NCBI GenBank assembly: GCA_021771695.1
Contig: JAETON010000023.1
Coordinates: forward strand, 1-38,929
DNA from: Lachnospiraceae bacterium
Lineage (GTDB): Bacteria > Bacillota > Clostridia > Lachnospirales > Lachnospiraceae
Length of the DNA: 38,929 nt
Reading direction: 5' to 3'
Numbering within the stretch: position 1 is the first letter of the stretch; each line of letters begins with the position of its first letter. Below are positions 1-8,044 of the stretch, in pieces. Both the position numbers and the translations under genes were made by a program. The notes under the pieces are model-generated. The model was given only the letters and a program-made list of their open reading frames with translations, searched no databases and was not told where the DNA came from.

Positions 1-40
1 AATCCGGAGACAGAACCATTTTACGGTTCTGAGCCGGATT
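1..40. repeat. Nested inverted repeat at the left edge
   Basis: Bases 1-7 (AATCCGG) pair perfectly with 34-40, and 11-17 (CAGAACC) pair with 25-31 around a 7-base AT-rich loop, giving a strong two-tier hairpin. It lies downstream of the minus-strand operon, after a second hairpin at 55-117. It has no long T-run on the minus strand, so it is not a textbook terminator. It could be the terminator of a gene outside the window, a tandem terminator, or a dispersed palindromic repeat. The window cannot decide between these. Confidence 0.5.
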
Positions 41-54
41 TTCTGATCATAAGG

Positions 55-117
55 AAAGGAGCTGTGCTCCAGCAGTGAAATCATTCAGATTTCACTGTGT
101 TTTGCAACAACTCCTTT
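55..117 (-). terminator. Hairpin downstream of the lipoprotein gene
   Basis: Immediately after the lipoprotein stop codon, 55-61 (AAAGGAG) pairs with 111-117, and an inner perfect 10-bp stem pairs 73-82 with 88-97 around a 5-base loop. On the minus strand the outer stem ends in CTCCTTTCCTT, which is only moderately T-rich. The position suggests the 3' end of the efp-to-lipoprotein transcript. Termination or mRNA 3'-end protection is inferred. Confidence 0.55.
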
Positions 118-990
118 TTATTTCAAAAGTTTTTTTAATTTTTTTATGTTCTTTGCTGACAATCTGTAAAAACTCTGCTGTCCTTCCTTATTTTCAACAC
201 ATATGACATCATCACTGCCGATTAAAACTTTTGTTAAAGTTCCATACGTATAAAACCGATATTCATTCCATTCATCCGTATGATCACTTATTTTCGCAAT
301 TTTTTCACTCTTCAAAAGAATTTTAGAAACTCGAATGGCAGTATCATTCAATTTCATCTTTTGATCAGATACAATAATCTGTGCATCACTGATTCTTTGT
401 ACAAAATTCTCATATTTTTTCTGAAGTTTGGCATCAATCAATCCGTCTCCTACAACTGACGCCTGATTGTAAGCATATACATTTGCTGGAATATCATCAA
501 AAACAATATAACTATTTCCATAAACTTTAAATTCATAAGTTGTATTGTCTTCATCAATTAACGCATAAGAATACACCTCATCATATTTCTTTTCCAAATC
601 ACTTGGTGTAATTCCAATCATACGATAACATCCTGCAACAATGCCTTTCACATAATCACATACGGGTATATTTGTCACTGCAAAACTCTGTTCTTTGACC
701 GCTTTTGATACAAAATTAACCTTCACAATATTGCTGTCTTCTACCCTCTTTTTATAATCAGCAAGTTTCTGATCACCGGATGTTTCATGAATTGCTTTAA
801 TTTTCTTATTTAGAGAATCATTTTCTTTCTGCTTGCTTTTCAATTGATTGGAAAGTTTTTCATTTTTTTCTTTTAACTCCTGATAATAATCAGATTCCAC
901 CACATCTTCTTTTGACGGCTTTAAACATCCTGCCGTTCCAAGTGAAATACAGAGAATGACTGCTGCCAGAATATATCTCTTTTTTCTCAT
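118..990 (-). CDS. Putative lipoprotein with N-terminal coiled coil
   Basis: This is a 290-residue protein of unrecognised family. The N-terminus has basic residues, a hydrophobic stretch and a lipobox ending L-G-T-A-G-C with Cys22, so it should be lipid-anchored on the outer face of the cytoplasmic membrane. Residues about 35-70 are rich in K, E, N, S and L with heptad spacing, typical of a short coiled coil. The remainder looks globular, with alternating beta-type hydrophobics and no catalytic motif I can name. The start is well supported by a GGAAAGGAAAAG ribosome site before ATG. It is the last gene of the efp operon, 20 bases after the hexapeptide acyltransferase gene. Its function is unknown. 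Confidence 0.75.
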   Translation of the reverse strand: MRKKRYILAAVILCISLGTAGCLKPSKEDVVESDYYQELKEKNEKLSNQLKSKQKENDSLNKKIKAIHETSGDQKLADYKKRVEDSNIVKVNFVSKAVKEQSFAVTNIPVCDYVKGIVAGCYRMIGITPSDLEKKYDEVYSYALIDEDNTTYEFKVYGNSYIVFDDIPANVYAYNQASVVGDGLIDAKLQKKYENFVQRISDAQIIVSDQKMKLNDTAIRVSKILLKSEKIAKISDHTDEWNEYRFYTYGTLTKVLIGSDDVICVENKEGQQSFYRLSAKNIKKLKKLLK

Positions 991-1010
991 ATGCTTTTCC
1001 TTTCCAGTAT

Positions 1011-1679
1011 TTAGTATTTTTCTGCAACTTCTCCTGCTTTTTTATAAATACTTTCTGGTTTAATATATCCACGGACCATAGACAACGGATATATATTCGT
1101 ATCATGCCCTACGATGGAACCCGGATTTAAGATAGTACCGCATCCTACTTCCACACGATCCCCTAAAACAGCACCAATTTTCTTTCTTCCGGTTTCGATT
1201 TGCTCATCGCCATTTTTAATGACAACATTTGTTTTATCAGATTTAACATTGGATGTAATAGATCCTGCTCCCATATGAGACTTATAACCTAAAATAGAAT
1301 CTCCTACATAATTATAATGAGGCACCTGAACATGATTGAATAAAATATCATTTTTAATTTCTGTAGAATTTCCAACCACACACCCTGCCCCAATCAACGC
1401 ATTTCCACGAATAAATGCACCCGGACGTACTTCTGTATCTGGTCCAATAATTGCAGGACCGCAAATCGTTGCTGTTTTGGCAATCGTTGCTGTTTTGGCA
1501 ATCCATACATTCTCATCCACCTGTTCATACTCATCCTTGGAAAGAGATGGTCCTGTCTTTAAAATAAAATCATGAATTAATGGAAGAATTTCCCATGGGT
1601 ATGTTGTCTGTTCAAACAATTCTCCTGCGATGGTCTGTGTCATATCCAAAAATAGGTTCTTATTTTTTAACTGTTCCAT
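1011..1679 (-). CDS. Left-handed beta-helix (hexapeptide repeat) acyl/nucleotidyl transferase-like protein
   Basis: The 222-residue protein consists largely of hexapeptide repeats from about residue 50 to 200 (I-A-K-T-A-T, I-C-G-P-A-I, I-G-P-D-T-E, V-R-P-G-A-F and onward), the signature of a left-handed parallel beta helix. It resembles the C-terminal acetyltransferase half of GlmU-type UDP-N-acetylglucosamine pyrophosphorylases, without the nucleotidyltransferase domain. The N-terminal 50 residues contain Y-P-W-E-I, often seen in this stand-alone family. The substrate is unknown; a sugar nucleotide or an amine is likely. A perfect 18-bp tandem duplication (1464-1499) encodes the repeated I-A-K-T-A-T hexad. 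The ribosome site GAAAGGAG supports the ATG start. It sits between cysK and the lipoprotein gene in one operon. Confidence 0.75.
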   Translation of the reverse strand: MEQLKNKNLFLDMTQTIAGELFEQTTYPWEILPLIHDFILKTGPSLSKDEYEQVDENVWIAKTATIAKTATICGPAIIGPDTEVRPGAFIRGNALIGAGCVVGNSTEIKNDILFNHVQVPHYNYVGDSILGYKSHMGAGSITSNVKSDKTNVVIKNGDEQIETGRKKIGAVLGDRVEVGCGTILNPGSIVGHDTNIYPLSMVRGYIKPESIYKKAGEVAEKY

Positions 1680-1709
1680 AATTTATAATACTCCTTTCAG
1701 AAAAACAGA

Positions 1710-2612
1710 TTAAAATAATCCAACACTAAAATAACGTTCTGCACGGTCTGGAAGAACCGTTGCGATTACTTTATCCTTTCCATATTTTTCTGCCATTTTT
1801 TTAGCAGTATAAATATTCGCACCAGATGAAGTTCCACATAAAATTCCCTGTACCCTTGCCAATTCTCTAGCAGTTCCTATTGCATCCTCATCCGCTACTT
1901 CTACCACTTCTGAAATCACATTTACATCCAAAATCGCCGGAATAAATCCGTCTCCAATTCCTTGAATCTGATGAAGCCCAGGCTCCTGCCCAAGAATTGC
2001 TGAAACTCCTTTCGGTTCTGCTGCAACAATCTTTGTATCCGGATTCTGCTCTAAAAGATATTTTGCAATCCCTGCCATCGTTCCTCCACTTCCAATTCCA
2101 GAAACAAAAATATCAACTTTCTGTCCGATTTGTTCACAAAGTTCTTTGGCTGTAGTTTTATAATGAGCCTCAGTATTTGCAATATTTTCAAACTGCTGCG
2201 GCATAAAATATTCATCGGAAGACTCTGCTATTTCCTGTGCTTTCTGTACAGCACCATCAACATTTTCTTTGGCAGGTGTCAGAATTAATTCTGCTCCCAA
2301 TGCTTTTATCAATTTTCTGCGTTCTTCACTCATATTTTCCGGCATTACGATAATCACTTTATATCCCATGCGGACTCCGCAGAATGCCAGTCCGATTCCG
2401 GTATTTCCAGATGTCGGTTCGATAATTGTCATTCCGGGTTTTAATTTTCCTTGCTTTTCTGCCTCTAAAAGCATATTCTTTGCCACACGGTCTTTGATAC
2501 TTCCTCCCGGATTCAAAAATTCTGCCTTGGCAAATATTTTATAACCCATGGTCTTCTCAAAACTAATTAATGGTGTATTACCAATCAAATCTAACATACT
2601 TTCTACATACAT
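1710..2612 (-). CDS. cysK: Cysteine synthase A (O-acetylserine sulfhydrylase)
   Basis: This 300-residue PLP enzyme of the fold-type II family makes L-cysteine from O-acetylserine and sulfide in the cytosol. The PLP lysine lies in G-G-S-I-K-D-R near residue 41. The substrate loop P-T-S-G-N-T-G follows near 66-72, and the phosphate-binding G-S-G-G-T near 172-176. G-I-G-D-G-F and C-G-T-S-S-G-A are the other CysK/CysM family blocks. The length is close to the usual 300-310. It has its own AGGAGG-like site and lies 13 bases after the preceding nuclease gene. A second sulfur-assimilation enzyme, MetY, is encoded at 24623-25930, so both cysteine and homocysteine routes of sulfide fixation appear present. 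Confidence 0.95.
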   Translation of the reverse strand: MYVESMLDLIGNTPLISFEKTMGYKIFAKAEFLNPGGSIKDRVAKNMLLEAEKQGKLKPGMTIIEPTSGNTGIGLAFCGVRMGYKVIIVMPENMSEERRKLIKALGAELILTPAKENVDGAVQKAQEIAESSDEYFMPQQFENIANTEAHYKTTAKELCEQIGQKVDIFVSGIGSGGTMAGIAKYLLEQNPDTKIVAAEPKGVSAILGQEPGLHQIQGIGDGFIPAILDVNVISEVVEVADEDAIGTARELARVQGILCGTSSGANIYTAKKMAEKYGKDKVIATVLPDRAERYFSVGLF

Positions 2613-2625
2613 ATCAGAAAGCCTC

Positions 2626-3699
2626 CTATTTTAATTTTATCTTTATTTGTACCGGATTGTGGTCACTGTTTTTAAAGTCTTCATTTAATGTCCGGACACT
2701 GGTCATCTCTACATTTGGCGACAAAATAAACCCGTCAATTACATAAAATTGTGTTTTCTTATCCTTTCGGTCATAGGGACGATTCAATAAACGACAGGTC
2801 GGAATCGAATCATCTGATGCAAATTTCCATCCTTTTTGGAAAACGGATTCATCTACGACTCCGGCTTGAAAATTTTCATCATCCCAAATCGGATATTTCT
2901 TTTGATCTACGGATTGAAATGTCTGATTAAAATCTCCTCCGGCAATGACATAGTTTCCTTTATCATACTCTTTTTGAAGAATTTTTGCCAGAAGTTTTGT
3001 TTGTCTTGCTTTACCACTCCCGTCATCATACGCTTCCAAGTGCAGATTAACAAAAACAACTTCTCTCCTGCTTCCCTCAATTGGAACTCTTTCCATCAGC
3101 AAGCATCTTTTTAGCTGGCAGATTCGGATTGGCCAGCTAAATGGTGTTGGAAGTGCATATCTCTGTGCGTCTGATACGTGAAACTGATTCATCATCATCA
3201 ATCCGGCATCTACCTGCCCAATCGTTGGCATAGGATATGGAATATAGTCGCACAAAAAATTTCTTACATAAGCTGTGTTCCCCTTCCACCCTTTTTTGAA
3301 AGCTGCTGCCTCATTATAATGATAAGAACGTTTAGAATCTTGATCTGTTTCCTGCAAAAAAACAACTTGAGAATCTGTTCTTGCGATCACTTTTCTCATC
3401 TGAGCAATATTGGTACGAATCAGATTTTCATAATCCGGACGCACTTTTTTACCGCCATCCATAAAGAAATCTTCTGTTTCACTTAAAGCACCATATCCTG
3501 TATTCCATGTCAAAACAGATATTTCTTGATTCTTTTGTATTTTTAATTTCGTATCATTATTTTGAACCTTTACATTTTCGATTTCTTTTGGCTTGTATTC
3601 ACGAACAGACAGATAAATAAACATTGCCGTAAACACAATGACAATACATGTTATTACTGCCGCAGCTCCAAACAATATTTTCCATATCACACTGCTCAT
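2626..3699 (-). CDS. Membrane-anchored endonuclease/exonuclease/phosphatase-family protein
   Basis: The 357-residue protein has one N-terminal transmembrane segment (about residues 7-30), then a domain carrying the metal-dependent phosphoesterase blocks of the DNase I/EEP fold in order: L-T-W-N-T-G-Y, F-L-Q-E-T-D, N-L-H-L-E, G-G-D-F-N-Q-T and S-D-H-N-P-V. The catalytic N, E, D, N, D and H residues are all in place, so it should be an active phosphodiesterase on the outer face. The substrate may be nucleic acid, phospholipid or another phosphodiester and cannot be told from sequence. It is adjacent to exonuclease III, which has the same fold, though the two share little beyond motifs. Confidence 0.82.
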   Translation of the reverse strand: MSSVIWKILFGAAAVITCIVIVFTAMFIYLSVREYKPKEIENVKVQNNDTKLKIQKNQEISVLTWNTGYGALSETEDFFMDGGKKVRPDYENLIRTNIAQMRKVIARTDSQVVFLQETDQDSKRSYHYNEAAAFKKGWKGNTAYVRNFLCDYIPYPMPTIGQVDAGLMMMNQFHVSDAQRYALPTPFSWPIRICQLKRCLLMERVPIEGSRREVVFVNLHLEAYDDGSGKARQTKLLAKILQKEYDKGNYVIAGGDFNQTFQSVDQKKYPIWDDENFQAGVVDESVFQKGWKFASDDSIPTCRLLNRPYDRKDKKTQFYVIDGFILSPNVEMTSVRTLNEDFKNSDHNPVQIKIKLK

Positions 3700-3710
3700 A
3701 AACTTCCTCC

Positions 3711-4463
3711 TTATTCAAAATCAAGTTCAATCGGACAATGATCGGAACCCATAACATCCGTCAAAATTTTTGCATCTTTTAAACAATTTTTCAAACATTC
3801 AGAAACAATAAAATAATCAATCCGCCATCCTGCATTATTCTTTCGGGCATTAAAACGATAAGACCACCAAGAATAAATACCCTCTTGATCCGGATAAAAA
3901 TATCGGAAAGTATCCACAAATCCGGCATCCAGCAAAGTGGTCATTTTCTCTCGTTCTTCATCGGTAAATCCAGCATTTTTACGATTGTTTTTTGGATTTT
4001 TTAAATCAATCTCTGTATGAGCAACATTAAGATCGCCGCAGAAAATGACGGGTTTCATCTCTTCTAATTTCTTTAAATATGCAAGAAAATCTTCTTCCCA
4101 TTTCATACGATAAGAAAGCCTCTTTAACTCATTTTGAGAATTCGGCGTATAAACGGTAATAAAATAGTAATCCTCAAACTCCAGTGTAATAACACGGCCT
4201 TCCTTATCATGTTCTTCGATTCCCATTCCATAAGAAACAGAAATTGGTTCTATTTTTGTAAATATACCTGTTCCGGAATACCCTTTCCTCTCGGCATAAT
4301 TCCAGTACTGATAATATCCATCTAAATCAAGATTCAATTGTCCTTCCTGCATTTTACTTTCTTGAATGCAGAAAATATCCGCATCTGTTTTTTGAAAAAA
4401 ATCCAAAAATCCTTTTTTCACACATGCTCGAATGCCATTGACATTCCAAGAAATAAATTTCAT
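3711..4463 (-). CDS. xth: Exodeoxyribonuclease III (AP endonuclease)
   Basis: A 250-residue cytosolic EEP-fold nuclease of the ExoIII/ExoA family that cleaves at abasic sites and removes 3' blocks during base excision repair. Motifs in order are S-W-N-V-N-G-I-R-A near the N-terminus, [21 protein letters not shown] and G-S-D-H-C-P-I-E-L at the C-terminus. Together they supply the metal-binding Glu, the catalytic Asp and the His. The length matches the family. Its ATG directly abuts the stop codon of the upstream transporter gene, and its ribosome site GGAGGAG lies inside that gene, which implies translational coupling. Confidence 0.93.
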   Translation of the reverse strand: MKFISWNVNGIRACVKKGFLDFFQKTDADIFCIQESKMQEGQLNLDLDGYYQYWNYAERKGYSGTGIFTKIEPISVSYGMGIEEHDKEGRVITLEFEDYYFITVYTPNSQNELKRLSYRMKWEEDFLAYLKKLEEMKPVIFCGDLNVAHTEIDLKNPKNNRKNAGFTDEEREKMTTLLDAGFVDTFRYFYPDQEGIYSWWSYRFNARKNNAGWRIDYFIVSECLKNCLKDAKILTDVMGSDHCPIELDFE

Positions 4464-5330
4464 TTACTCTCCTCCGCGGTTTTTATTGTATATAAACATA
4501 AATATTGCTGCTCCTACAATCGCCGCATATCCTAAAAAACTCCATCCATCCGGGACCTGTTCAAAAAAGAAAAATCCAAGAAGGGTTGAAAAAATAATCT
4601 GTGTATAGTCATAAACTGAAATTTCTTTTGCCGGCGCATAAGTATACGCAGCAGTAATTCCAAACTGTCCGCCTGCTGCTGCCAAACCAGTCAGCACTAA
4701 AAATACCATCTGTTGAGCTGAAATTGGCTGAAAATCAGCAATCATAAACGGAATACACGCTAACATAGAAAACGTCGAAAAGAAAAATACAATCATCGGT
4801 CCTCTTTCCCCACGCAGTCCTAATTTACGTACACATGCATAAGCAAGCCCTGCAAACATGCCTCCAAAAAAACCAATCATCGATGCTTCGAGGGATCCGG
4901 AAGCAAAGGATGGCTTTACAATAAACATACTGCCGATAAATGCTGTAATAACACAACACATCTGAGGCAGCGTGATTCGTTCCTTTAGAATTAAATAAGA
5001 AAAAACAATAACAAAAAACGGCGATAACTTATTTAAACAGGAAGCATCGGCAAGCAGCATATGATCTACAGCATAAAAGTTGCAGAAAATACCTAAGGTC
5101 CCAAATAGGGACCTTAAAATAAACCAATGTAAATTCTTTTTTTGAAGCTGAAACTTCTCACCGCTTCTCACCAGCATGAAAAATGCAATAATCGCAGCAA
5201 CAAGGTTCCGAAAAAAACTTTTCTCAATTGACGGCAGATCCCCTGCCAGATTTACGAAAAACCCCATTAAAGCAAAGGAAAATGCTGACAATATAATACA
5301 AACAATCCCTCGATTCTTCTGACTTTGCAT
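4464..5330 (-). CDS. EamA/DMT-family transporter
   Basis: The 288-residue protein has about ten hydrophobic helices arranged as two repeats of five, the layout of drug/metabolite transporters with two EamA domains. The first repeat contains S-F-F-R-N near residues 37-41, the second ends with F-F-F-F-E-Q-V-P and a terminal helix. The substrate is unknown; relatives export amino acids, purines or small metabolites. Its ATG overlaps the efp stop codon by one base (TAATG) and its own stop abuts xth, so the three genes are almost certainly cotranscribed and translationally coupled. Membership of the DMT superfamily is secure, but the role is not. Confidence 0.85.
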   Translation of the reverse strand: MQSQKNRGIVCIILSAFSFALMGFFVNLAGDLPSIEKSFFRNLVAAIIAFFMLVRSGEKFQLQKKNLHWFILRSLFGTLGIFCNFYAVDHMLLADASCLNKLSPFFVIVFSYLILKERITLPQMCCVITAFIGSMFIVKPSFASGSLEASMIGFFGGMFAGLAYACVRKLGLRGERGPMIVFFFSTFSMLACIPFMIADFQPISAQQMVFLVLTGLAAAGGQFGITAAYTYAPAKEISVYDYTQIIFSTLLGFFFFEQVPDGWSFLGYAAIVGAAIFMFIYNKNRGGE

Positions 5331-5887
5331 TAAACTCTAGAAGAATATTCCCCAGTTCTTGTATCAATCTTTAACGTATCGCCTTCGTTAACGAATAATG
5401 GAACCATAACCTGAGCACCTGTTTCTACGATACATGGTTTTGTAGCTCCCTGTGCTGTATTTCCTTTTACTCCCGGTTCACATTCTGTAACCAAAAGTTC
5501 TACGGAAATCGGCGGTTCTACCTGAAATGCATTTCCTGCATGGGAAACAATTGTAACATTCTCATTTTCTTTTACAAATTTTAAGGAATCTCCAATTACA
5601 TCCTGTCCAAGAGAAATCTGGTCAAATGTTTCGTTATCCATAAAATAGTATAATTCTCCATCATTATATAAATACTGCATTTCTTTACGTTCGATATGAG
5701 CATTTTCAAATTTTTCTGTTGGACGGAATGTCTTTTCTACAACTCCGCCGTTCTTGATATTCTTAATCTTACAGCGTACAAATGCCGCTCCTTTTCCAGG
5801 TTTTACATGCTGGAATTCAATAATCTGATAGATATTCCCTTCAAATTCTATTGTTAATCCGTTTTTAAAATCTCCTGCGGTAACCAT
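5330..5887 (-). CDS. efp: Translation elongation factor P
   Basis: The 185-residue protein is full length with the three beta-barrel domains of EF-P. It enters the ribosomal E site to rescue stalling at consecutive prolines. The tip loop reads [10 protein letters not shown] with Lys32, the residue modified in lysine-type EF-Ps. No epmA/epmB or deoxyhypusine-type modifier is seen nearby. The C-terminal signature around residues 150-180 ([13 protein letters not shown]) is complete. A GAAGGAGGACAAAT ribosome site precedes the ATG. It is the first gene of the seven-gene operon reading toward the left edge, behind a sigma-A-like promoter at 5920-5948. Confidence 0.97.
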   Translation of the reverse strand: MVTAGDFKNGLTIEFEGNIYQIIEFQHVKPGKGAAFVRCKIKNIKNGGVVEKTFRPTEKFENAHIERKEMQYLYNDGELYYFMDNETFDQISLGQDVIGDSLKFVKENENVTIVSHAGNAFQVEPPISVELLVTECEPGVKGNTAQGATKPCIVETGAQVMVPLFVNEGDTLKIDTRTGEYSSRV

Positions 5888-5919
5888 TTATATTTGTCCT
5901 CCTTCAATAATCTTCTACT

Positions 5920-5948
5920 ATTTTATAATAAATATACAGTCGAAGCAA
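5920..5948 (-). promoter_or_regulatory. efp: Predicted sigma-A promoter of the efp operon
   Basis: On the minus strand TTGCTT (5943-5948) is separated by 17 bases from TAAAAT (5920-5925). The -35 starts directly after the alcohol dehydrogenase stop codon. The match is moderate and the assignment is by eye. Confidence 0.5.
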
Positions 5949-7133
5949 CTACTTATTTGCCAGTTTATAAATTTCATAAATGTCATTGATATCACATTTT
6001 TTGAAATTACCAATACTTCTTGTTCCTTCATAAGAACATCCATATGCCATTTTATGTACTTCCTCGTCTGTTTTTACTCCAATCTCTGCTGCTTCACTAA
6101 AGCATGTCGGCATATCCAAAGATTTAAAATATGCAACCGTTTTTTCAATAGCTTCTTTTCCTGCTGCATCTGCATCATCATTTTCAATTCCCCATACATT
6201 CTTGGCAAACTGTGCAAATCTTTCCGGTTTTGCAGGACGTACATATGATGCCCATGCACCCCATACTGCTGAAAGGCTTGCCCCATGTGCAATATCAAAT
6301 TTTGCACTTAACTCATGTCCTAACTGATGTACAGCAAAGTCTGTCACTGCTCCAAGTCCAGTCATGCCATTATGTGAAATACTTCCTGCCCACATAATTT
6401 CACTCATTGCGTTATAATCGTGGGAATCTTTGATTGCAATTGCACCGTTCTTAATCACTGTACGCAATAATCCTTCCGCAATAACATCTGTCATTTCGTT
6501 ATTTTCTGTCTGTGTGAAATAACGGTCCATTGTGTGCATCATAATATCTACAACGCCGCATCCAACCTGATATTTCGGCAATGTATATGTAAGTTCCGGA
6601 TTCATAATTGCAAATGCAGGGCGATTCAAGTCTGTAGAAAGTCCACGCTTGATCTGAGTTTCTTCATTTGTAAGAACCGCTGAATCACTGGTTTCACTTC
6701 CCGCTGCTGCCAATGTTAAAACAACACCAATCGGAATGGATGCAGGAACTGTCTGTTTTTTGCACCAATATTCCCAAATATCTGTGTCTGGATTTGCAAC
6801 ACCATGTGCTACAGCTTTCGCTGTATCAATTACACTTCCACCGCCGACTGCCAGTGAAAAATCTGCTCCAAATTCCTGTGCTTGTTTTACTGCCTCTCTG
6901 GCAAATGATAATCTAGGATTTGGCTGTACTCCCCCAAGAACTTTATATTCCAGTCCTGCTGCTTCTAATGATGCGGTTACACGGTCTAATAAGCCGCTGC
7001 GGACAACGCTTCCGCCTCCATAAACAACGAATACTTTTGATGCTTTGCACTGTTTTGCCAATTCACCTGCCTGGTTTTCCGTATCCTTACCAAAAACAAT
7101 CTTTGTTGGCATATACTGTGTAAATGAATGCAT
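5949..7133 (-). CDS. Iron-containing (butanol-type) alcohol dehydrogenase
   Basis: The 394-residue protein belongs to the group III metal-dependent alcohol dehydrogenases (BdhA/YqhD type). It interconverts aldehydes and alcohols with NAD(P)H, a usual redox outlet of fermenting anaerobes. The dinucleotide loop G-G-G-S-V-I-D-T-A-K-A lies near residues 97-107. Metal ligands are supplied by V-D-I-M-M-H-T-M-D and by the two His of H-Q-L-G-H-E-L-S and D-I-A-H-G-A-S-L. The length is typical. It lies 45 bases downstream of the chorismate mutase-shikimate kinase gene on the same strand. The physiological substrate is unknown. Confidence 0.92.
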   Translation of the reverse strand: MHSFTQYMPTKIVFGKDTENQAGELAKQCKASKVFVVYGGGSVVRSGLLDRVTASLEAAGLEYKVLGGVQPNPRLSFAREAVKQAQEFGADFSLAVGGGSVIDTAKAVAHGVANPDTDIWEYWCKKQTVPASIPIGVVLTLAAAGSETSDSAVLTNEETQIKRGLSTDLNRPAFAIMNPELTYTLPKYQVGCGVVDIMMHTMDRYFTQTENNEMTDVIAEGLLRTVIKNGAIAIKDSHDYNAMSEIMWAGSISHNGMTGLGAVTDFAVHQLGHELSAKFDIAHGASLSAVWGAWASYVRPAKPERFAQFAKNVWGIENDDADAAGKEAIEKTVAYFKSLDMPTCFSEAAEIGVKTDEEVHKMAYGCSYEGTRSIGNFKKCDINDIYEIYKLANK

Positions 7134-7178
7134 ATCTTATCCTCCATTCTGTTATAAACGTTTAAATATATATAAAAA

Positions 7179-7958
7179 TTAATTTTCTCTTGTTAGTTTT
7201 ACTACAATCTCTTCTGCAATTTCCTCTACAGTTTTTTTGTCCGTATTTACAATAACATCGGCTGCTGCTTCATATTTTGGACGGCGCTCATTCATCATCT
7301 TAGAAATAAATTCTGTATTTTTATTTCCTCGAAGCAGCGGACGTTCATCACTATCCTTTACACGTTCTAATATCACTTCCGGAGAAGCCGTCAATAAAAC
7401 AACTTTTCCATTCTTTTTCATTTCTTTTACATTTTCATCACGAAGTGCAACCCCGCCTCCGCAAGAGATAATCTGATTATTCCGTTTTTGAAGTTCAATC
7501 AAAAGGTTGGTTTCACAATTGCGAAAATATGTCTCTCCATATTCTTCAAAAATCTTGTTGATGGACATTCCTTCTTTCTTGACAATCTCCTCATCCATCT
7601 CTACCTGCGGCGACGCTAAAATCTTACTTAAATAGCTGGATACTGTACTCTTTCCTGCCCCCATAAACCCAATTAATAAAATATTATGTGTAAATAAAGT
7701 CTTTGCCTGAATACGGCGGCTGTTTTCAAGAATATAAGCAAAAATGTCTATAATTTCATCTTTATAGGTATTCTCACTTACATGAGTCAGCAGCATCTTC
7801 CGCTGTCTTTTTTCCTGTTCCGGCTGCAAAATCGGCAGCCCGTTTTCTTTTTTATAGACCATAATCTCTTTGATAATATCCATTCGTTCTTCTAAGACCG
7901 AAACAATCTTTTTATCGCAAAGATCCAGTCTTTCTCTGATTTCATCTAACTGGTTCAT
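7179..7958 (-). CDS. Chorismate mutase-shikimate kinase fusion protein
   Basis: The 259-residue protein joins two aromatic-pathway domains. Residues 1-88 resemble an AroQ-class chorismate mutase helix bundle, keeping Arg8, Arg25 and Lys36/37 in the expected positions. The usual D-x-x-R-E segment reads Q-P-E-Q-E, so the conserved Arg is missing. Residues about 92-259 are a complete shikimate kinase with P-loop G-F-M-G-A-G-K-S-T (97-105), E-M-D-E-E for shikimate/Mg binding, C-G-G-G-V-A and the lid R-P-L-L-R. Shikimate kinase activity is likely. The mutase domain may be weak, regulatory or an allosteric sensor. It is transcribed with the alcohol dehydrogenase and ends well before efp. Confidence 0.85.
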   Translation of the reverse strand: MNQLDEIRERLDLCDKKIVSVLEERMDIIKEIMVYKKENGLPILQPEQEKRQRKMLLTHVSENTYKDEIIDIFAYILENSRRIQAKTLFTHNILLIGFMGAGKSTVSSYLSKILASPQVEMDEEIVKKEGMSINKIFEEYGETYFRNCETNLLIELQKRNNQIISCGGGVALRDENVKEMKKNGKVVLLTASPEVILERVKDSDERPLLRGNKNTEFISKMMNERRPKYEAAADVIVNTDKKTVEEIAEEIVVKLTREN

Positions 7959-8014
7959 TGATAAGTTATTCCTTTTCTATTAGTCTCCCATGCTTTTTAC
8001 GGCAATCTCTGTTA

Positions 8015-8044
8015 AGTATATCATAATGTCCGGCTCAATTTCAA
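8015..8044 (-). promoter_or_regulatory. Predicted promoter of the chorismate mutase-shikimate kinase gene
   Basis: On the minus strand TTGAAA (8039-8044) and TATACT (8015-8020) are 18 bases apart. The -35 overlaps the stop codon of the upstream LysR gene. Assigned by eye. Confidence 0.45.
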
